A stretch of 64,000 bases of DNA from Eustoma russellianum (Eukaryota; Streptophyta; Magnoliopsida; Gentianales; Gentianaceae). This document shows, one piece after another, positions 45,016 through 55,359 of the stretch (position 1 is its first letter; each line of letters starts with the position of its first letter). Location: assembly GCA_036186865.1 (NCBI GenBank), contig AP025047.1:25189235-25253234 (forward strand), given 5' to 3'. The translations under genes were made by a program, and so were the position numbers. Below the pieces are notes generated by a model that saw only the letters and a program-made list of their open reading frames with translations, had not been told where the DNA came from and searched no databases.

Positions 45016-45107
45016 GAAATTTCACGATTTTGTTCTTCATTTTGCCTTGTTAATTTTGCCACGTCTTGATCATCAACTCTCTTGTTTTCGTTGATTTTAC
45101 TATTCTC
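45016..45107 (-). pseudogene. Kinesin coiled-coil exon, most upstream piece seen
   Basis: The minus strand reads EENSKINENKRVDDQDVAKL then TRQNEEQNREIS, a charged heptad repeat ending in the EIS motif also seen at 36222 and 30400. Acceptor TTATAAG lies upstream near 45108. It is cut at 45016 by E7. No more upstream exon (stalk start or calponin-homology domain) can be recognised between here and 64000; they may lie beyond the nested elements. Confidence 0.82.
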
Positions 45108-45212
45108 TTCTTATAATATGACAACTAGACATAAGCCATGCTAGAATAATCAACTTTCTTTGAGAAGATCAAGAATGTATCATTTCAGATTAAAAAATTT
45201 TAGGGCTAAATG

Positions 45213-46397
45213 TGTTGAAGACATTGGAAAGACTTTCAAATGGGCCAAGTTGCAAATTATGGTTAGCAACGTGTTTTGAGCTAAATTATGATTAGTTTCA
45301 CTAATGATTAGTAAAACTAAGGTGACCTTAATTATTTACGCGAAGAGTAGATAATTTTAAGCTTTTGAATTACTCAATTTTGATAACGGGTGAATAAAAA
45401 ATTAATGTTCAAAGTAAAAGAAAAAAGTCAGCTCTACTCGGTCCGTACCTGGGCATGGGCTCAGGTTGCGGACTAGGCTACAGGTCGGGCTGCAGGTTGC
45501 ACACTGCAGGACATGTCCTGTAGCACCGGGTCGGATCTTATCAGCCGGGGTGAAGTTTGTTTCAGTTCAAACTCTCTATGTTGTTAAGATAGGCTAAGGT
45601 TAAATTTGGAAAAGTGGTTCACATTTAACCGGCCGAGCTGACCTAAATTTGTTATGAATTGATGGCACACATTGAACAGTTATTTGATCTGATGGCTGAG
45701 GACAGACCTGATGTGGTTATCTGATCCAAGAGTTCAAGCCAAGCTGGTATCTGATACTATGGCTGAGATTGAACTGAATGTAACAGAATGACTCAGAATT
45801 TCCCTATAAATAGTGGTCGAGGTGACCTCTGTGGACACACACTTAGAACAATTCCCAAATTCTTCTTTTTCTCTGCAATCTCCCTCGCTACATATTCATT
45901 CTCTCTCTCTCTCTCTATCTCTCTCATACAACACTCTGCATTCCAAATAAACCGAGAAGTTCTGGGCATCTTAAATGTTCGTAGAGTTCATACGCTGCAG
46001 TGTCGCTTTTCTGAACTGACTTCCGTTGTATCCTGAGAGATTATTGCTCCATTCAATTGGGTACTGTATACCGGAGCAATACTTCTTAAGGATGGAGTAC
46101 TGGACTTACTTCGGACTTTTGCTCAGCTGGGCTATTGAGGTTATTGCTGAGCTAAGCTCTACTGTGTGCTGAGCTCTGCTGATCGAAGGATAGCGCAGTA
46201 CTGTTGTGTACAGTGTTGCCAAGCTGAACTCTGCTATGTGCTGAGCTTTGCTGGTTGGCTGAGAGCATTCGTTGTTCTGAAGGTCACATTAATTTCTACA
46301 CCTTATTAGTGAAACTTATCATAACTTAGCTCAAAGTACGTTGCTAACCAAAGTTTGCAACTTGACTCATTTCAAATTCTTTCCAATTTCTCCAACA
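45213..46397. mobile_element. DNA-transposon-like element with about 95-bp inverted termini
   Basis: The left end 45213-45307 (TGTTGAAGACATTGGAAAGA...) and the reverse complement of 46303-46397 (TGTTGGAGAAATTGGAAAGA...) match at roughly 85% by eye, including GGTTAGCAACG and TTTGAGCTAA. Weaker similarity, including GTGACCTT, extends inward. The 1.0-kb interior has no transposase frame. It contains GCTGAGCT-rich text and a TATA box (CTATAAATAG near 45812), reminiscent of a captured LTR. Long inverted termini suggest a non-autonomous Mutator-like or foldback element. I could not find a target duplication. Confidence 0.6.
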
Positions 46398-46655
46398 TAA
46401 AGACTTTTGAAATTCTGTCTGATAATTTACGCCCACATAAATGAAGGTTACAGGTTTTTCCAAAGTGAACGAAATGCGAAACGTGTAATTTGGTTAAGGT
46501 TAATTCAATATAAAGCATCACATGTGATGAAGGTTGAAGTATATTGACTCAGAGACAACAATCTCTATAATATGTGATGATGGTTTGAAGCACGTTCAGA
46601 GAATTGACAAAAAGTGTAACTACGTGATGAAGTTGAAACAAGTTATGGAATTGGG
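46398..46655. other. Stretch without a recognisable gene
   Basis: Between the inverted-terminus element and the gag remnant. It may hold decayed gag sequence of E11 on the minus strand, but no motif is readable. Confidence 0.4.
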
Positions 46656-47105
46656 TCCTTTATTGTGTTAGGATGCCTGCTATCAATCGCCATTCATTCT
46701 TTTTTAAGTCTATTCTAGTAGACTTTAAGGGGTCCTCCATTCTCTTTGATTGAGTTTGACTTCTTGGGAAGGTCAAACACCTTAAGAGCATCAATGCCAG
46801 ACCCGTATGCGGTTACAAGTCTATCCCAAAACGTTTTCGCTGTAGGATACTGCGACACATTGTTTACCAGGTTTGGTTCAATATTTTAGATAAGCTATAT
46901 AAGCACTAGATGATCACTAATGATGTTCGTAGGTGGGAGTACACTTGTGAGATGTTGTGTCCCTCCTGCCTTCAATGGCTTTTTAGATAAGTGAAGCACA
47001 CAATGAGTAATTATCACCATTGAATTTGAATTCCACTAACAAATCATCAGAGCTAAATTTATTGGTTGAGTGCCAATGCTCTTCTCCAATAAATTGACTA
47101 AATCT
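46656..47105 (-). pseudogene. Copia gag remnant (E11)
   Basis: On the minus strand, VEFKFNGDNYSLCASLI is followed by a stop. Further down come NLVNNVSQYPTAKTFWDRLV, TAYGSGIDALKVFDLPKKSN and IKENGGPLKVY. FNGDNYSLWxxLI and SxYPTAKxxWDxLxxxYGSG are hallmarks of copia gag (UBN2-like). Stops and frame changes show decay. Protease and pol are missing, so only the 5' part of the element is left. Confidence 0.7.
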
Positions 47106-47170
47106 ATGTCCAATTTGTTATTTTCGTGATATGGTCCTGTTGGTATATGGTTATTACGCAAGCGCTGGGA

Positions 47171-47251
47171 GCACGGATATATATATACACATATATATAT
47201 ATATGTATGTATATATATATATATGTATGTATATATATATATATATGTGTG

Positions 47252-47288
<37 letters not shown>

Positions 47289-47290
47289 TT
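47171..47290. repeat. TA / TATG / TG microsatellite
   Basis: About 110 bp of (TA)n broken by TATG and TGTG units, inside the E11 remnant. The open frames predicted across it on both strands are by-products of the repeat. Confidence 0.95.
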
Positions 47291-47470
47291 TTTGGCTACT
47301 TGGCCAGGAAAGGTAATAGAACAATGATGAATGTTGCTTTCTGAGTTCCAACAGAACTGTTGTGGTTAAGTATGGTTTGATTAGCCGAGTAAGGTGAGGA
47401 AAAGGTATGGGGGACAATGAAAGATTATCTGTCTAAATCCCTCGTATTAGAAAACTGATTTTGATACCAT

Positions 47471-47610
47471 GTTAGGTTGAATAAAACCTTTTCTATTGAT
47501 CTGAGCAATATTACAATCATCCATATCTATAGGTGTACAAACTTAGATAAATATCATTTAATTTTGCTCTTACAATCATCTGTATCTATACCTAGTATCT
47601 CAATTTTGCT
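47471..47610 (-). repeat. E11 5' LTR remnant
   Basis: TGTTAGGTTGAATAAAACC follows ATTTTGATACCA, the complement of a primer-binding site (minus: TGGTATCAAAAT). The right limit is not clear. AATCATC...ATCTATA occurs twice within it (about 47515 and 47575). Confidence 0.5.
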
Positions 47611-48644
47611 CTTTCAGCCTTGCCACTTTCCCTTGTTTTTTCCACCAAATGCAATCTTCATTGTTGTTCAAAATCTAAGTTTTGTAACTTAGATGCTTGC
47701 AGGACATGTAATATGATTTAAAACAGCATTAAAAACATTGGTAATAAATGAGGAATCAATTTGAGAAAAAACAAAAAAAATAGAATCTTTTGTAGTTTGA
47801 AAATTGTACCGTAATAGCTGTATTCAAGACCCTAAAATATGGTCCAAATGTTGAGTGACTTTTACGAGCTCACCTCTGAGTTTGATCCTAAGTTAGGTCT
47901 CTTCTCTTAGAACTCAGTTTTCTCACCGAACACTGGGTGATATTTTATGATGACTCATACTTTTGAGTTTGATCAAACTTTCACTTTGAATTTTTGGCCA
48001 ATTTTGAATGTTGAATTTCCTTGACAGAATGTTCGGATACACCATCTTTGAGTTCGGTGATGTGCGTTACCGAGGGAATCCTTACCTCGTTAGTCCATTT
48101 GGTCACTTGGATACAAAGTTTTCTGATGGTTAATCTGACGTTTGGTCAAATCATTTTAAGTTCGGTGTAGTGTATATTGAAGCTCATTGAACCTTCCGTC
48201 AAAACCATTTCGAGTTCCTGAAAACTAGACTTTTTTGTTTTAAAACTTTGAAATGTTTTACCCATTTAGCTCATATAAAATATAAAAAATACCGATTATA
48301 ACCCAACAAAATGTCAAGCGCCAGGTGGAATTCACCCGGGCAACGTTATAGTCTTTGCTAAATTATGGTTCTCCAATTTTCGGCTTCTAATTGAATCATC
48401 TGAGTTTTCCTTTGTCATCCTTTTTCATTGATCCAACGCAATTCCAAATCCAGAAAAAGTGAACATTTCAAACGAATATTTGTTCCAAAACAAACAATTA
48501 CCAAAATACATTACAATTCCATGGAATTTCCACATTCTTTAGAGTTTGTTGGGTTTTCATGTGTACTCATTTTTTGTATTGCGTTCTAAGTCTATTTTTC
48601 AATATCTTTTACGGGATATAATCACGTTATTACTTTGCGACATA
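47611..48644. other. Stretch without a recognisable gene
   Basis: No long open frame. About 47930-48230 repeats short blocks such as AGTTCGGTG and TTTGAGTT at irregular spacing, which may be an old degenerate repeat. I see no domain and no clear splice sites. Confidence 0.5.
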
Positions 48645-49285
48645 TGATGCGAAGAATGATGATCCTAATGGGTGGAATCAGCAATCACTGGATGAAAGGA
48701 AAGGAGTAGCAACAGATTGGAAGCAGGAGTGCGTCATTTGAGAGGCAGCAGAGGAAAGGAAGGAGAAAGTCTGTGGCGCCAAAATCTTGTATTTGATGGA
48801 AATGACAAGAATGTCCTTGTGTTAGTAAAGGGAGGTTGAGTTAGTTGAAGGACAGTTTAGTAATTTTGCATGCTTTCTTCTTCTTTAAAGTTTGTAACTA
48901 AAAGAGGGAACGGCAGTTGAGATTTTCCCAGATTCTAACCGTTGCAATACCAATTCCTCTAGTCATTTTTCATCTTGTGAATACTTTGATGGATATTCCT
49001 ATTTGATTTTCATCTATTGTGTTTCTTCGTTTGTGTGATCATGTTGTTTTGTTGATTGATTACGCAAATTGTTTGTAAAATTCACATGGTATCAAAGATT
49101 GATTCATGAATTTTGGATCATTCATGGCGAACAACAATAACTCCCCTTGTACATCGCATTCTTCATTTGTTCCTACTAATTCTACGGATCCTTCTGATGA
49201 TCCGTTGTATATCTATCCAAGTGATAGTCCTTCTTTGATTCTTGTTCTACCACTACTTGATGATCGTAATTAGCATAGTTGGAGT

Positions 49286-50307
49286 ATGAGTTTTAAGCGT
49301 GCACTTCAATCGAAGAACAAAATAGGCTTCGTAGACGGCACAATTACAAAACCTGATGAAACATCCAGAAGATATGCAGCTTGGACGAAGGCAAATAATA
49401 TGGTTGCAGCATGGTTAGTGAATTCTGTAATTGCTCCTATAGGACAAAATGTTATGTGGTTGGATGATGCATCAGATATGTGGAATGATTTAAGGCATAG
49501 ATATAGAAATGTAGATGCCTTTAGACTATCATATCTTCAGAAGGAGTTTTATGCCGCTAAACAAGGTAATTCTTCAGTCACAGAATATTACACCAAATTG
49601 AAAATGTTGTGGGAAGAATTACTTGTGTTGAGCTCCATACCAGTTGTAATTGTCATAGATGTACTTGTGATTTAACTACTTAGATGCATAAATTCATTGA
49701 GGATGATTCGGTTATTAAGTTTTTGAAAGGCCTAAATGAGGAATTTGAGGCTGTGAAGTCTCAAGTGTTATTATCAACACCATTACCAGATCTCAAAACA
49801 GTCTTCGCAATGACTGTTAAATTTGAAAGGAATCTGGCTTACTCTAATAATCAACTGTAGTTCAATAACAATCTGTCAGTAGTGATGAATGTGGAAAATA
49901 ATTTAAGATATGGAGGTTTTCAAGATGGAATGGGAGCAGGAACAAGTAAAAATGGTGTGTTCCCTAGACCCCCCAATAGAGGATATAGGAAGGATTTTTC
50001 AAGTCCTGGTGTTCAAAAATCTAAAGTGCATGTGTGTAATTATTACAATATGCTTGGGCATACAGTTGATTATTGCTACAAGAAACATGGATATCCACCA
50101 GGATATAAGCTAAGAAATAGTGTAAATTTTGTGAGTGGAGATTACAACTATCAGTACCAGGATGATGTGTTGAACCAGAATGATGGGGATGTGCCAGAGA
50201 TTTATGAAGATGGTGGACACAGTGTGGTGGCTTCTGATCCTACGAATGCACCATGTCTGACTCAAGAACAATATTCACAGCTGCTTAATATGCTTAGAGA
50301 CTATTAG
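49286..50307 (+). pseudogene. E8 gag
   Basis: First part 49286-49675: FKRALQSKNKIGFVDGTITK, ANNMVAAWLVNSVIAPIGQN, WNDLRHRYRNVDAFRLSYLQ. It continues near 49680-49860 with DDSVIKFLKGLNEEFEAVKS after a stop. The nucleocapsid part at 49882-50307 has VCNYYNMLGHTVDYCYKKHG; the second Cys of the usual CX2C is Tyr. Broken by at least two stops. Confidence 0.82.
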
Positions 50308-50364
50308 GACAAGGGACATAAAGAAGGAGGAGTAAATCCCAGTGTCAGTGGTGGATTACATGCA

Positions 50365-50609
50365 GTGATGAGTGCACAGGAGACAAAGGCTTCAGGTAAG
50401 TGTGAATGTAATACATCTTGTGAAAATTCAGTTGTGTGGATATTAGACTCTGGAGCTACTGATCAAATTTGTTCATGTATTTATCTCTTTGAGTCATATC
50501 AGCCTGTCTCTTGCATTTCTGCTAGACTTCCCAATAACCATATAGCCAATGTCACTCACGTAGGCACAGTCAGGATCAACTGTGATCTGGTTTTGCATGA
50601 CGTATTCTA
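50365..50609 (+). pseudogene. E8 protease fragment
   Basis: VVWILDSGATDQICSC contains an intact protease DSG. It is followed by NHIANVTHVGTVRINCDLVL and HDVFYV, cut at 50609 by E9. The open frame seems to run on past this, but those residues come from the E9 LTR. Confidence 0.85.
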
Positions 50610-52008
50610 TGTTAGGTCCAAAACACACTCTAGAGGAGGGGTGAATAGAGTGTTTGGCACTTTTTGCGCAATTTTTCTTGTGTGACTCAACTGAAAAGAA
50701 ATTCAAAATCAGAGTAAGAATGGGAGATGAGAAGCAATGAATGAGTACACCGGATATAGAATGGTTCGAATCGTAAATGATTCTACTCCACTACCACTTT
50801 GTTTTCAAAGTGGATTTTCAACAACTACTCTTCTTATTAAAGACAATAAGAACAACCACGGCAATACTTACACTAACACCTTAGTGTAAGCAACAACAAC
50901 AGAAACTTCTTGCACAAAACACATTTTTGCAACTACAGCAACTACAGCTATTATCAATAACAACTTCTTGCTACCTCACAACTTCAACAAAGTTCCCTCA
51001 AGAACTTGTCACAGTGGGTTGAAGAAATATAGTAAGGTTCACATTTTCTCACTAGTATAAGCACAAGCAAGAGATCAAATATTTATGGTTTCTCTTGTGC
51101 TTGACTCTCTATCTTTCAATATTCAACAATGAAGAGCAAAGAAAAGCTTAACAAGCTTTAAGCAAATTTACAAATATGATAGAACTATACAACAATGAAA
51201 ATGAAGCTCGATGATGTTGAAAAAGTGTTTTTGCCTCATCCAAGCCTTCTCTATTTATAGATGAAGTTCACCACGTTTTTGAGCTTCCACCATGTCTTGG
51301 ACTACTCCAAATGTCAAGATAATGTCCAAATAGTCTTTAGCCACCCTATGGAGTGATTTGATCCTCAATAGCCGACCTAGGATTGCTTAGACATGGATAC
51401 AATAGTCAAGCAAGCATGTAATATGTTGGGTTAAAGTCCACAAGAAATTTGAGCAAGATTGGAAAGAGAAAATACCATGAATCTCCTATGGATTTTGTTC
51501 CAACGTTCAGAAAATTTTGAATTCTAGGGGACATCGATCGATCGAAGTGCCTGGGGGAGAGATCGATGTCCTCCAGAAACTTTGCAGTTTTTGAAACTGC
51601 TTGACATCGATCGATCGAAGTCTCCCTGGGAGAGACTGATGTCGCTTCGATCGATCGATGTCCCCTAGACTGAGAGATCGATGTTGGACAGAAACCTTTC
51701 TGACTGACATCGATCGAACGAAGTCTCCCTGAGGAGAGACTGAAGTGACATCGATCAATCCATGTCCCTGGGTTGAAAGATCGATGTTGGACAAAAACCT
51801 TTCTGACTGACATCGATCGATCGAAGTCAGAAGCTGAAGTGACATCGATCGATCGATGTCCCCGCCTGAGAGATCGATGTTGGACAGTGAGTTCCAATCT
51901 CAACTATTTTTGACATAGTGTAATTTTCTCATCTTGCATCAAGTCTCAAACATTAATTTAACTTATTTAAAACATCTTTTTATCATCAAAACAATTTATA
52001 ACTTTACA
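50610..52008 (-). repeat. E9 3' LTR
   Basis: 1399 bp. The U5 end (minus) reads CACTCTATTCACCCCTCCTC then TAGAGTGTG, like E6 and E10. The ATCGATCGATCGA repeats lie at 51530-51880, within the first 480 bp of U3. Confidence 0.85.
51528..51882. repeat. E9 U3 repeat array (GACATCGATCGATCGAAGTC)
   Basis: At least six units based on ACATCGATCGATCGA or its complement, separated by AGAGATCGATGTTGGACA and CTCCCTGGGAGAGACTGA. The core TCGATCGATCGA is self-complementary. The array forces Ser-Ile-Asp-Arg-rich frames on the minus strand (51406-51903), which are not genes. Confidence 0.85.
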
Positions 52009-52678
52009 ATCTCTCCCTTTTTGATGATTTCAAAACCATGATTCAAAAGATGTTTTTACTTGATACATTTTTATCTAAACTTGATATTTTACAACACCCC
52101 CTTAGTTCATGCTCCCTCATCATGTGAACACATCACAAAATTTCTTTTCAACATGCAATCTATCCTAGATGTGATATAAATACCAAAAAGCTTCCCCTCA
52201 TCCCATGCATCAAATTTCACATTTTCACCCTTTTTAATATGTAAGATATCATCACCAAGTAAGTAATGACTATCAATCCTTTTATACAAGCATATCAAGA
52301 AACTTAATGCTATGTCATGTTGAATCCAACTTCTTAAATCAAGCATGTTATGCATTCTACCAACTTAAGACAATATAGCTAACTTAATACAACAAACATG
52401 CCAAAGCATGCCATGCCAAAACTATACCAAACCAACATATTAAGGCATATCATAAACATAACTACAAAACTATACCAAACCAACATATCAAGGCATATCA
52501 AGAACATAAACCATTAGCATCAAAATAACAACTTCTCCCCCTTTTTGAAAACATCAAAAATAAGAGACACAAAATTGAAGGATAAATATCATTAAGAAAT
52601 ATCAAGTTTTGAGATACATAGGTAAACTCAAACTTGCAAAACTACTCCATAGCTAGAGGAAATAGGAAGAACCAAAAA
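52009..52678 (-). other. E9 3' noncoding region
   Basis: Between the LTR and the extra ORF. It holds the polypurine tract at 52009-52025 and a tandemly repeated block, ACTATACCAAACCAACATAT, at about 52420 and 52465. No coding text is recognised. Confidence 0.6.
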
Positions 52679-54115
52679 CTACTCTTCATCATAAGAGAAA
52701 CATAACCCAGAAAGAGCGGCTTTGATTTTCGTTTTCAATTTTTGGTACTCGGACTTCTGTATGGTCAGTTCCGTTTGCACCGTTGACACTTGAGTTTTCA
52801 CCGTCGTTTCTAACATTTTAACACGGTCCTGAATTTTCTTATAGTCTTTCTCTAGATCATATATACGAACAGCTTCTTTTATCAAGTCTTCTCCCCATTG
52901 ACCAAGAGTGTGTTGGATGTCGTCAATTTCAGCTTCAACATTGAATTCATCCCCTGAGTCACTGTCTTCCTGCATTGGAGCTTTTCCTTTGTCCACTCGG
53001 GATGTAGGACTTTGAGGATGAGATTGGTGTTCAGTGGGAGGCTCAGTAGGGTGTGTTGGCAATACTGGTTCATTTTCAGCTTCATCTTCCTCAGGTTCAT
53101 GAGTACCACCCCGTCGTTGCACTTTCTTCCTTGACTTATGAATTTGCTGGATGTTGAATTTTGTGTAATAATCCTTATTGGTAATGGACTCTTCATAATC
53201 TTCATCCAACACTACATTGGCCTTTCTCAACAACCTATAAATCAGATTGCTATAAGGAAGCGCTTTGGATTTCTTGGTGACTGCTTCCAATACATTTTCA
53301 AAGAAAACTTCTCCAAAGTTTATTTGTTCCCTCATGGCAATGCGGTAGGTAATATAAAAATCTAGGTTGCTTAGAAGTTGTGCCGACTTACCATTTACAC
53401 AGAAGGTAACAATGGCAAGCAAAACGCGATAAACTAAAGGCATATTGTTTGTGTTTCTTGTGGGATAGAATCCAAGAAAGGTTTTTTACTTCATCCTCGG
53501 ACACTTGGTACTTGTAATTGTCCCACTTCCAAGGGTCAAAATCTTGGATTTCCTCATCAGGGACACCAAGAAGTTCATTAATAGTTTTGGTGTCAAATGC
53601 AACTAATTGACCATTAATAACCGAATTTAGAGAAAAAGGCTTCCCATTGAGATATTCAATCCATAGATTAGCATAAAACATTCGTTTATAACGAGTTGAC
53701 ATAGAGCTCATCTTAGAAGAGTCCCAAATATGTATCCATTTTTGATCATTCAACCAAACAATGATTGGTTTTAATTCCTCACTGCTCAAAATGTCCTCAT
53801 TTTTAGCAGTTTCAACGGAATAGTAGACCTTTTGCTACTTTCTCAATCTTCAAATAACAATTCAGCTCTAAGAGAGATATGAGTAAATAAACCTGAACCT
53901 AGTGGTGCTGCAAGCGCATTCTCAAATTCTCCAGTCTTGAGCCAAGGGAAATTCTTAATCATGAGCCTTTCTCTAACCTCATGTTGCATGTTTTCTTGGG
54001 AGGTCTCTGTTTGCTTCCTCAGTCCTGCTGTCCGAGAACCCATTGGAATATGTGGTTGATTCCCTCCTTGAGGAGTTCTCTTCCTTTTGGGATGATTTTT
54101 AGTTCTTGGTGCCAT
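52679..54115 (-). pseudogene. E9 extra ORF downstream of pol
   Basis: Read downward: MAPRTKNHPKRKRTPQGGNQ, a basic N-terminus, then RLMIKNFPWLKTGEFENALA. Next (53789-53388) ELKPIIVWLNDQKWIHIWDS, FYANLWIEYLNGKPFSLNSV and TINELLGVPDEEIQDFDPWK. Then (53443-52679) YRVLLAIVTFCVNGKSAQLL, an acidic linker and a coiled-coil end. Three frames must be joined, so it is broken twice. The E6 counterpart shares IVTYCVNGKS, YVTYRI and KSKALP-like blocks. No signal peptide or membrane segment is visible. A basic head and coiled tail fit a nuclear or nucleic-acid-binding protein better than an envelope; that is inference. Confidence 0.75.
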
Positions 54116-54324
54116 TTGAGAAGATTAGGGTATAAAATTTTCAGATATGGTGATGGAACCTAGATAATATATGTAGAGTTGGATAGTATTGAAGAAAAAC
54201 TGGAGTTTGAACAAGAGATTTTTTGGTTTAGGGGCCGAATTTTGTATTTTTCGCCTGAGGGAGGTTAAGGTTCAAAGTAGGAAGTGAAGAAATGGGGTTT
54301 TTCGCAGATTTTATAAACCTTGAC

Positions 54325-54445
54325 CCGTCTACATCAATCGATCGATGTCTGGGACTTCGATCGATTGATGTCCTATACATGGATCGATCGATGTCTTAAG
54401 AGACATCAGTCTCTGAGATTTCCACATAGATCGATCGATGTATGC
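54325..54445. repeat. E9 spacer repeat array between pol and the extra ORF
   Basis: Four or five copies of ATCGATCGATGTC / CTTCGATCGATTGATGTC, the same core as in the U3 array. It lies immediately after the end of RNase H, matching the position of the E6 spacer array. Confidence 0.85.
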
Positions 54446-55246
54446 AGGAATCTGCATATTTTTTACATTTTTGACCCTCCAACCATTGTTTATCATCCTT
54501 AATCTTGTTCTAATTGATTCGAATGTCTTTGTGGGAAGAGATTTGGTGAATATATCCGCTAGTTGGTCATTTGTTGGAACAAATTCAACGCATACCAATC
54601 CTTTTTGAATGCAATCTCTTATGAAGTGATGCCTTACTTCAATGTGTTTGGTCCTACTATGGTGAACCGGGTTTTGTGCTATACTTATGGCTGATGTGTT
54701 GTCACATAGGATTTGAACTTTATCAAACTTAACATTATAATCGTTTGAGGTGTTGATCATCCAAAGTAGTTGTGCACAGCACGAAGCGGCCGATACATAT
54801 TCGGATTCCGCAGTTGAAAGTGACACGATGTTTTGTTTCTTGGAGAACTAAGAAACTAAGCAATCTCCAAGGAATTGACATGTCCCGGAGGTGCATTTTC
54901 TATCAACTAGATTTTTGGCATAGTCGGAGTCACTATACCCTCTTAAATAAAAACAATCATTTTTGAGATAAAACAATCCAAAGTTCAAAGTTCCTTTCAA
55001 ATACCTAAAGTTGCGTTTAATGGCAACTAGATGTGATTCCTTAGGCATACTTTAAAATCTAGCACATAAACACACAGCATGCAAAATATCCGGTCTACTA
55101 GCGGTTAAATAAAGTAAACTACCAATCATACCACTATATTTGGTTACCTCAACCGGCGTTCCTTTTTTGTCTTTGTCAAGCGTTGTACTTGTGCTCATTG
55201 GTGTGCTTACACTTCTTCCATCCTCAAATTTGTACTTTTTGAGCAA
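54329..55246 (-). pseudogene. E9 RNase H and C-terminal RT
   Basis: Pieces 55246-55052 ([36 protein letters not shown]), 55048-54848 (GYSDSDYAKNLVDRKCTSGT) and 54826-54329 ([53 protein letters not shown]). RNase H residues are present. The last frame continues through the spacer repeats, adding an unrelated Ile-Asp-rich tail. At least two stops interrupt it. Confidence 0.88.
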
Positions 55247-55359
55247 ATCCTTTGTATACTATGTTTGAGATATGTACACTCCATCTTGAGTTTGCTTGAT
55301 TTGAAGACCAAGGAAGTAGTTGAGTTCACCCATCATGCTCAATTTAAATTCTTCTTCCA

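Larger units (their letters stand above)
2446..45107 (-). pseudogene. KIN-14 (minus-end-type) kinesin pseudogene, fragmented by transposons
   Basis: Exons on the minus strand give, in order, a coiled coil (45.1 to 30.1 kb), the neck and start of the motor (LQELKG then NIRVYCRVR), the P-loop GQTGSGKT, switch I, switch II, the motor end (LKFAERVSGVEL) and a post-motor helix (DEEIERLQ). A coiled coil before the motor and the ELKGNIRV junction are diagnostic of plant kinesin-14 proteins, which move on microtubules. A calponin-homology domain is common in this group, but its exons are not visible here. LTR elements split coding exons at five places. Independent lesions include a 7-bp duplication in switch I, a TAA codon at 11344-11346, DLARSER in place of DLAGSER, and a 1-bp deletion near 36280. 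Splice sites are mostly intact, so the gene decayed in place and is not a retrocopy. Confidence 0.88.
48645..50609 (+). mobile_element. Copia retrotransposon E8, 5' part (interrupted by E9)
   Basis: A putative LTR (about 48645-49084, ending AAATTCA) is followed by the primer site TGGTATCAAAGATTG at 49087. Gag and the start of protease follow on the plus strand. The text stops inside protease (LHDVFYV) at 50609, where the terminal TG of E9 begins. The rest of E8 should lie beyond the right edge of the window. Gag is of the same group as E3 and E5. The left LTR boundary is a guess. Confidence 0.75.

Noticed and set aside
45204..46406. 9-bp target duplication around the inverted-terminus element
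   Set aside because: Flanks GGCTAAATG and TAAAGACTT share only TAAA, so no duplication can be claimed.
47104..47417. Open frames on both strands rich in Tyr, Ile, Thr and His
   Set aside because: They are translations of the TA/TATG/TG microsatellite and have no independent support.
47600..47700. Possible further upstream kinesin exon on the minus strand
   Set aside because: Some Lys/Glu-rich text is present, but there is no heptad pattern, family motif or convincing splice pair.
51528..51882. CRISPR-like appearance of regularly repeated palindromes
   Set aside because: Units are degenerate and irregularly spaced, with no unique spacers; the context is a plant LTR.
51406..51903. Minus-strand frames of 165 and 112 residues rich in SIDRC / SIDV
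   Set aside because: Produced by the ATCGATCGATCGA repeat array in the E9 LTR.
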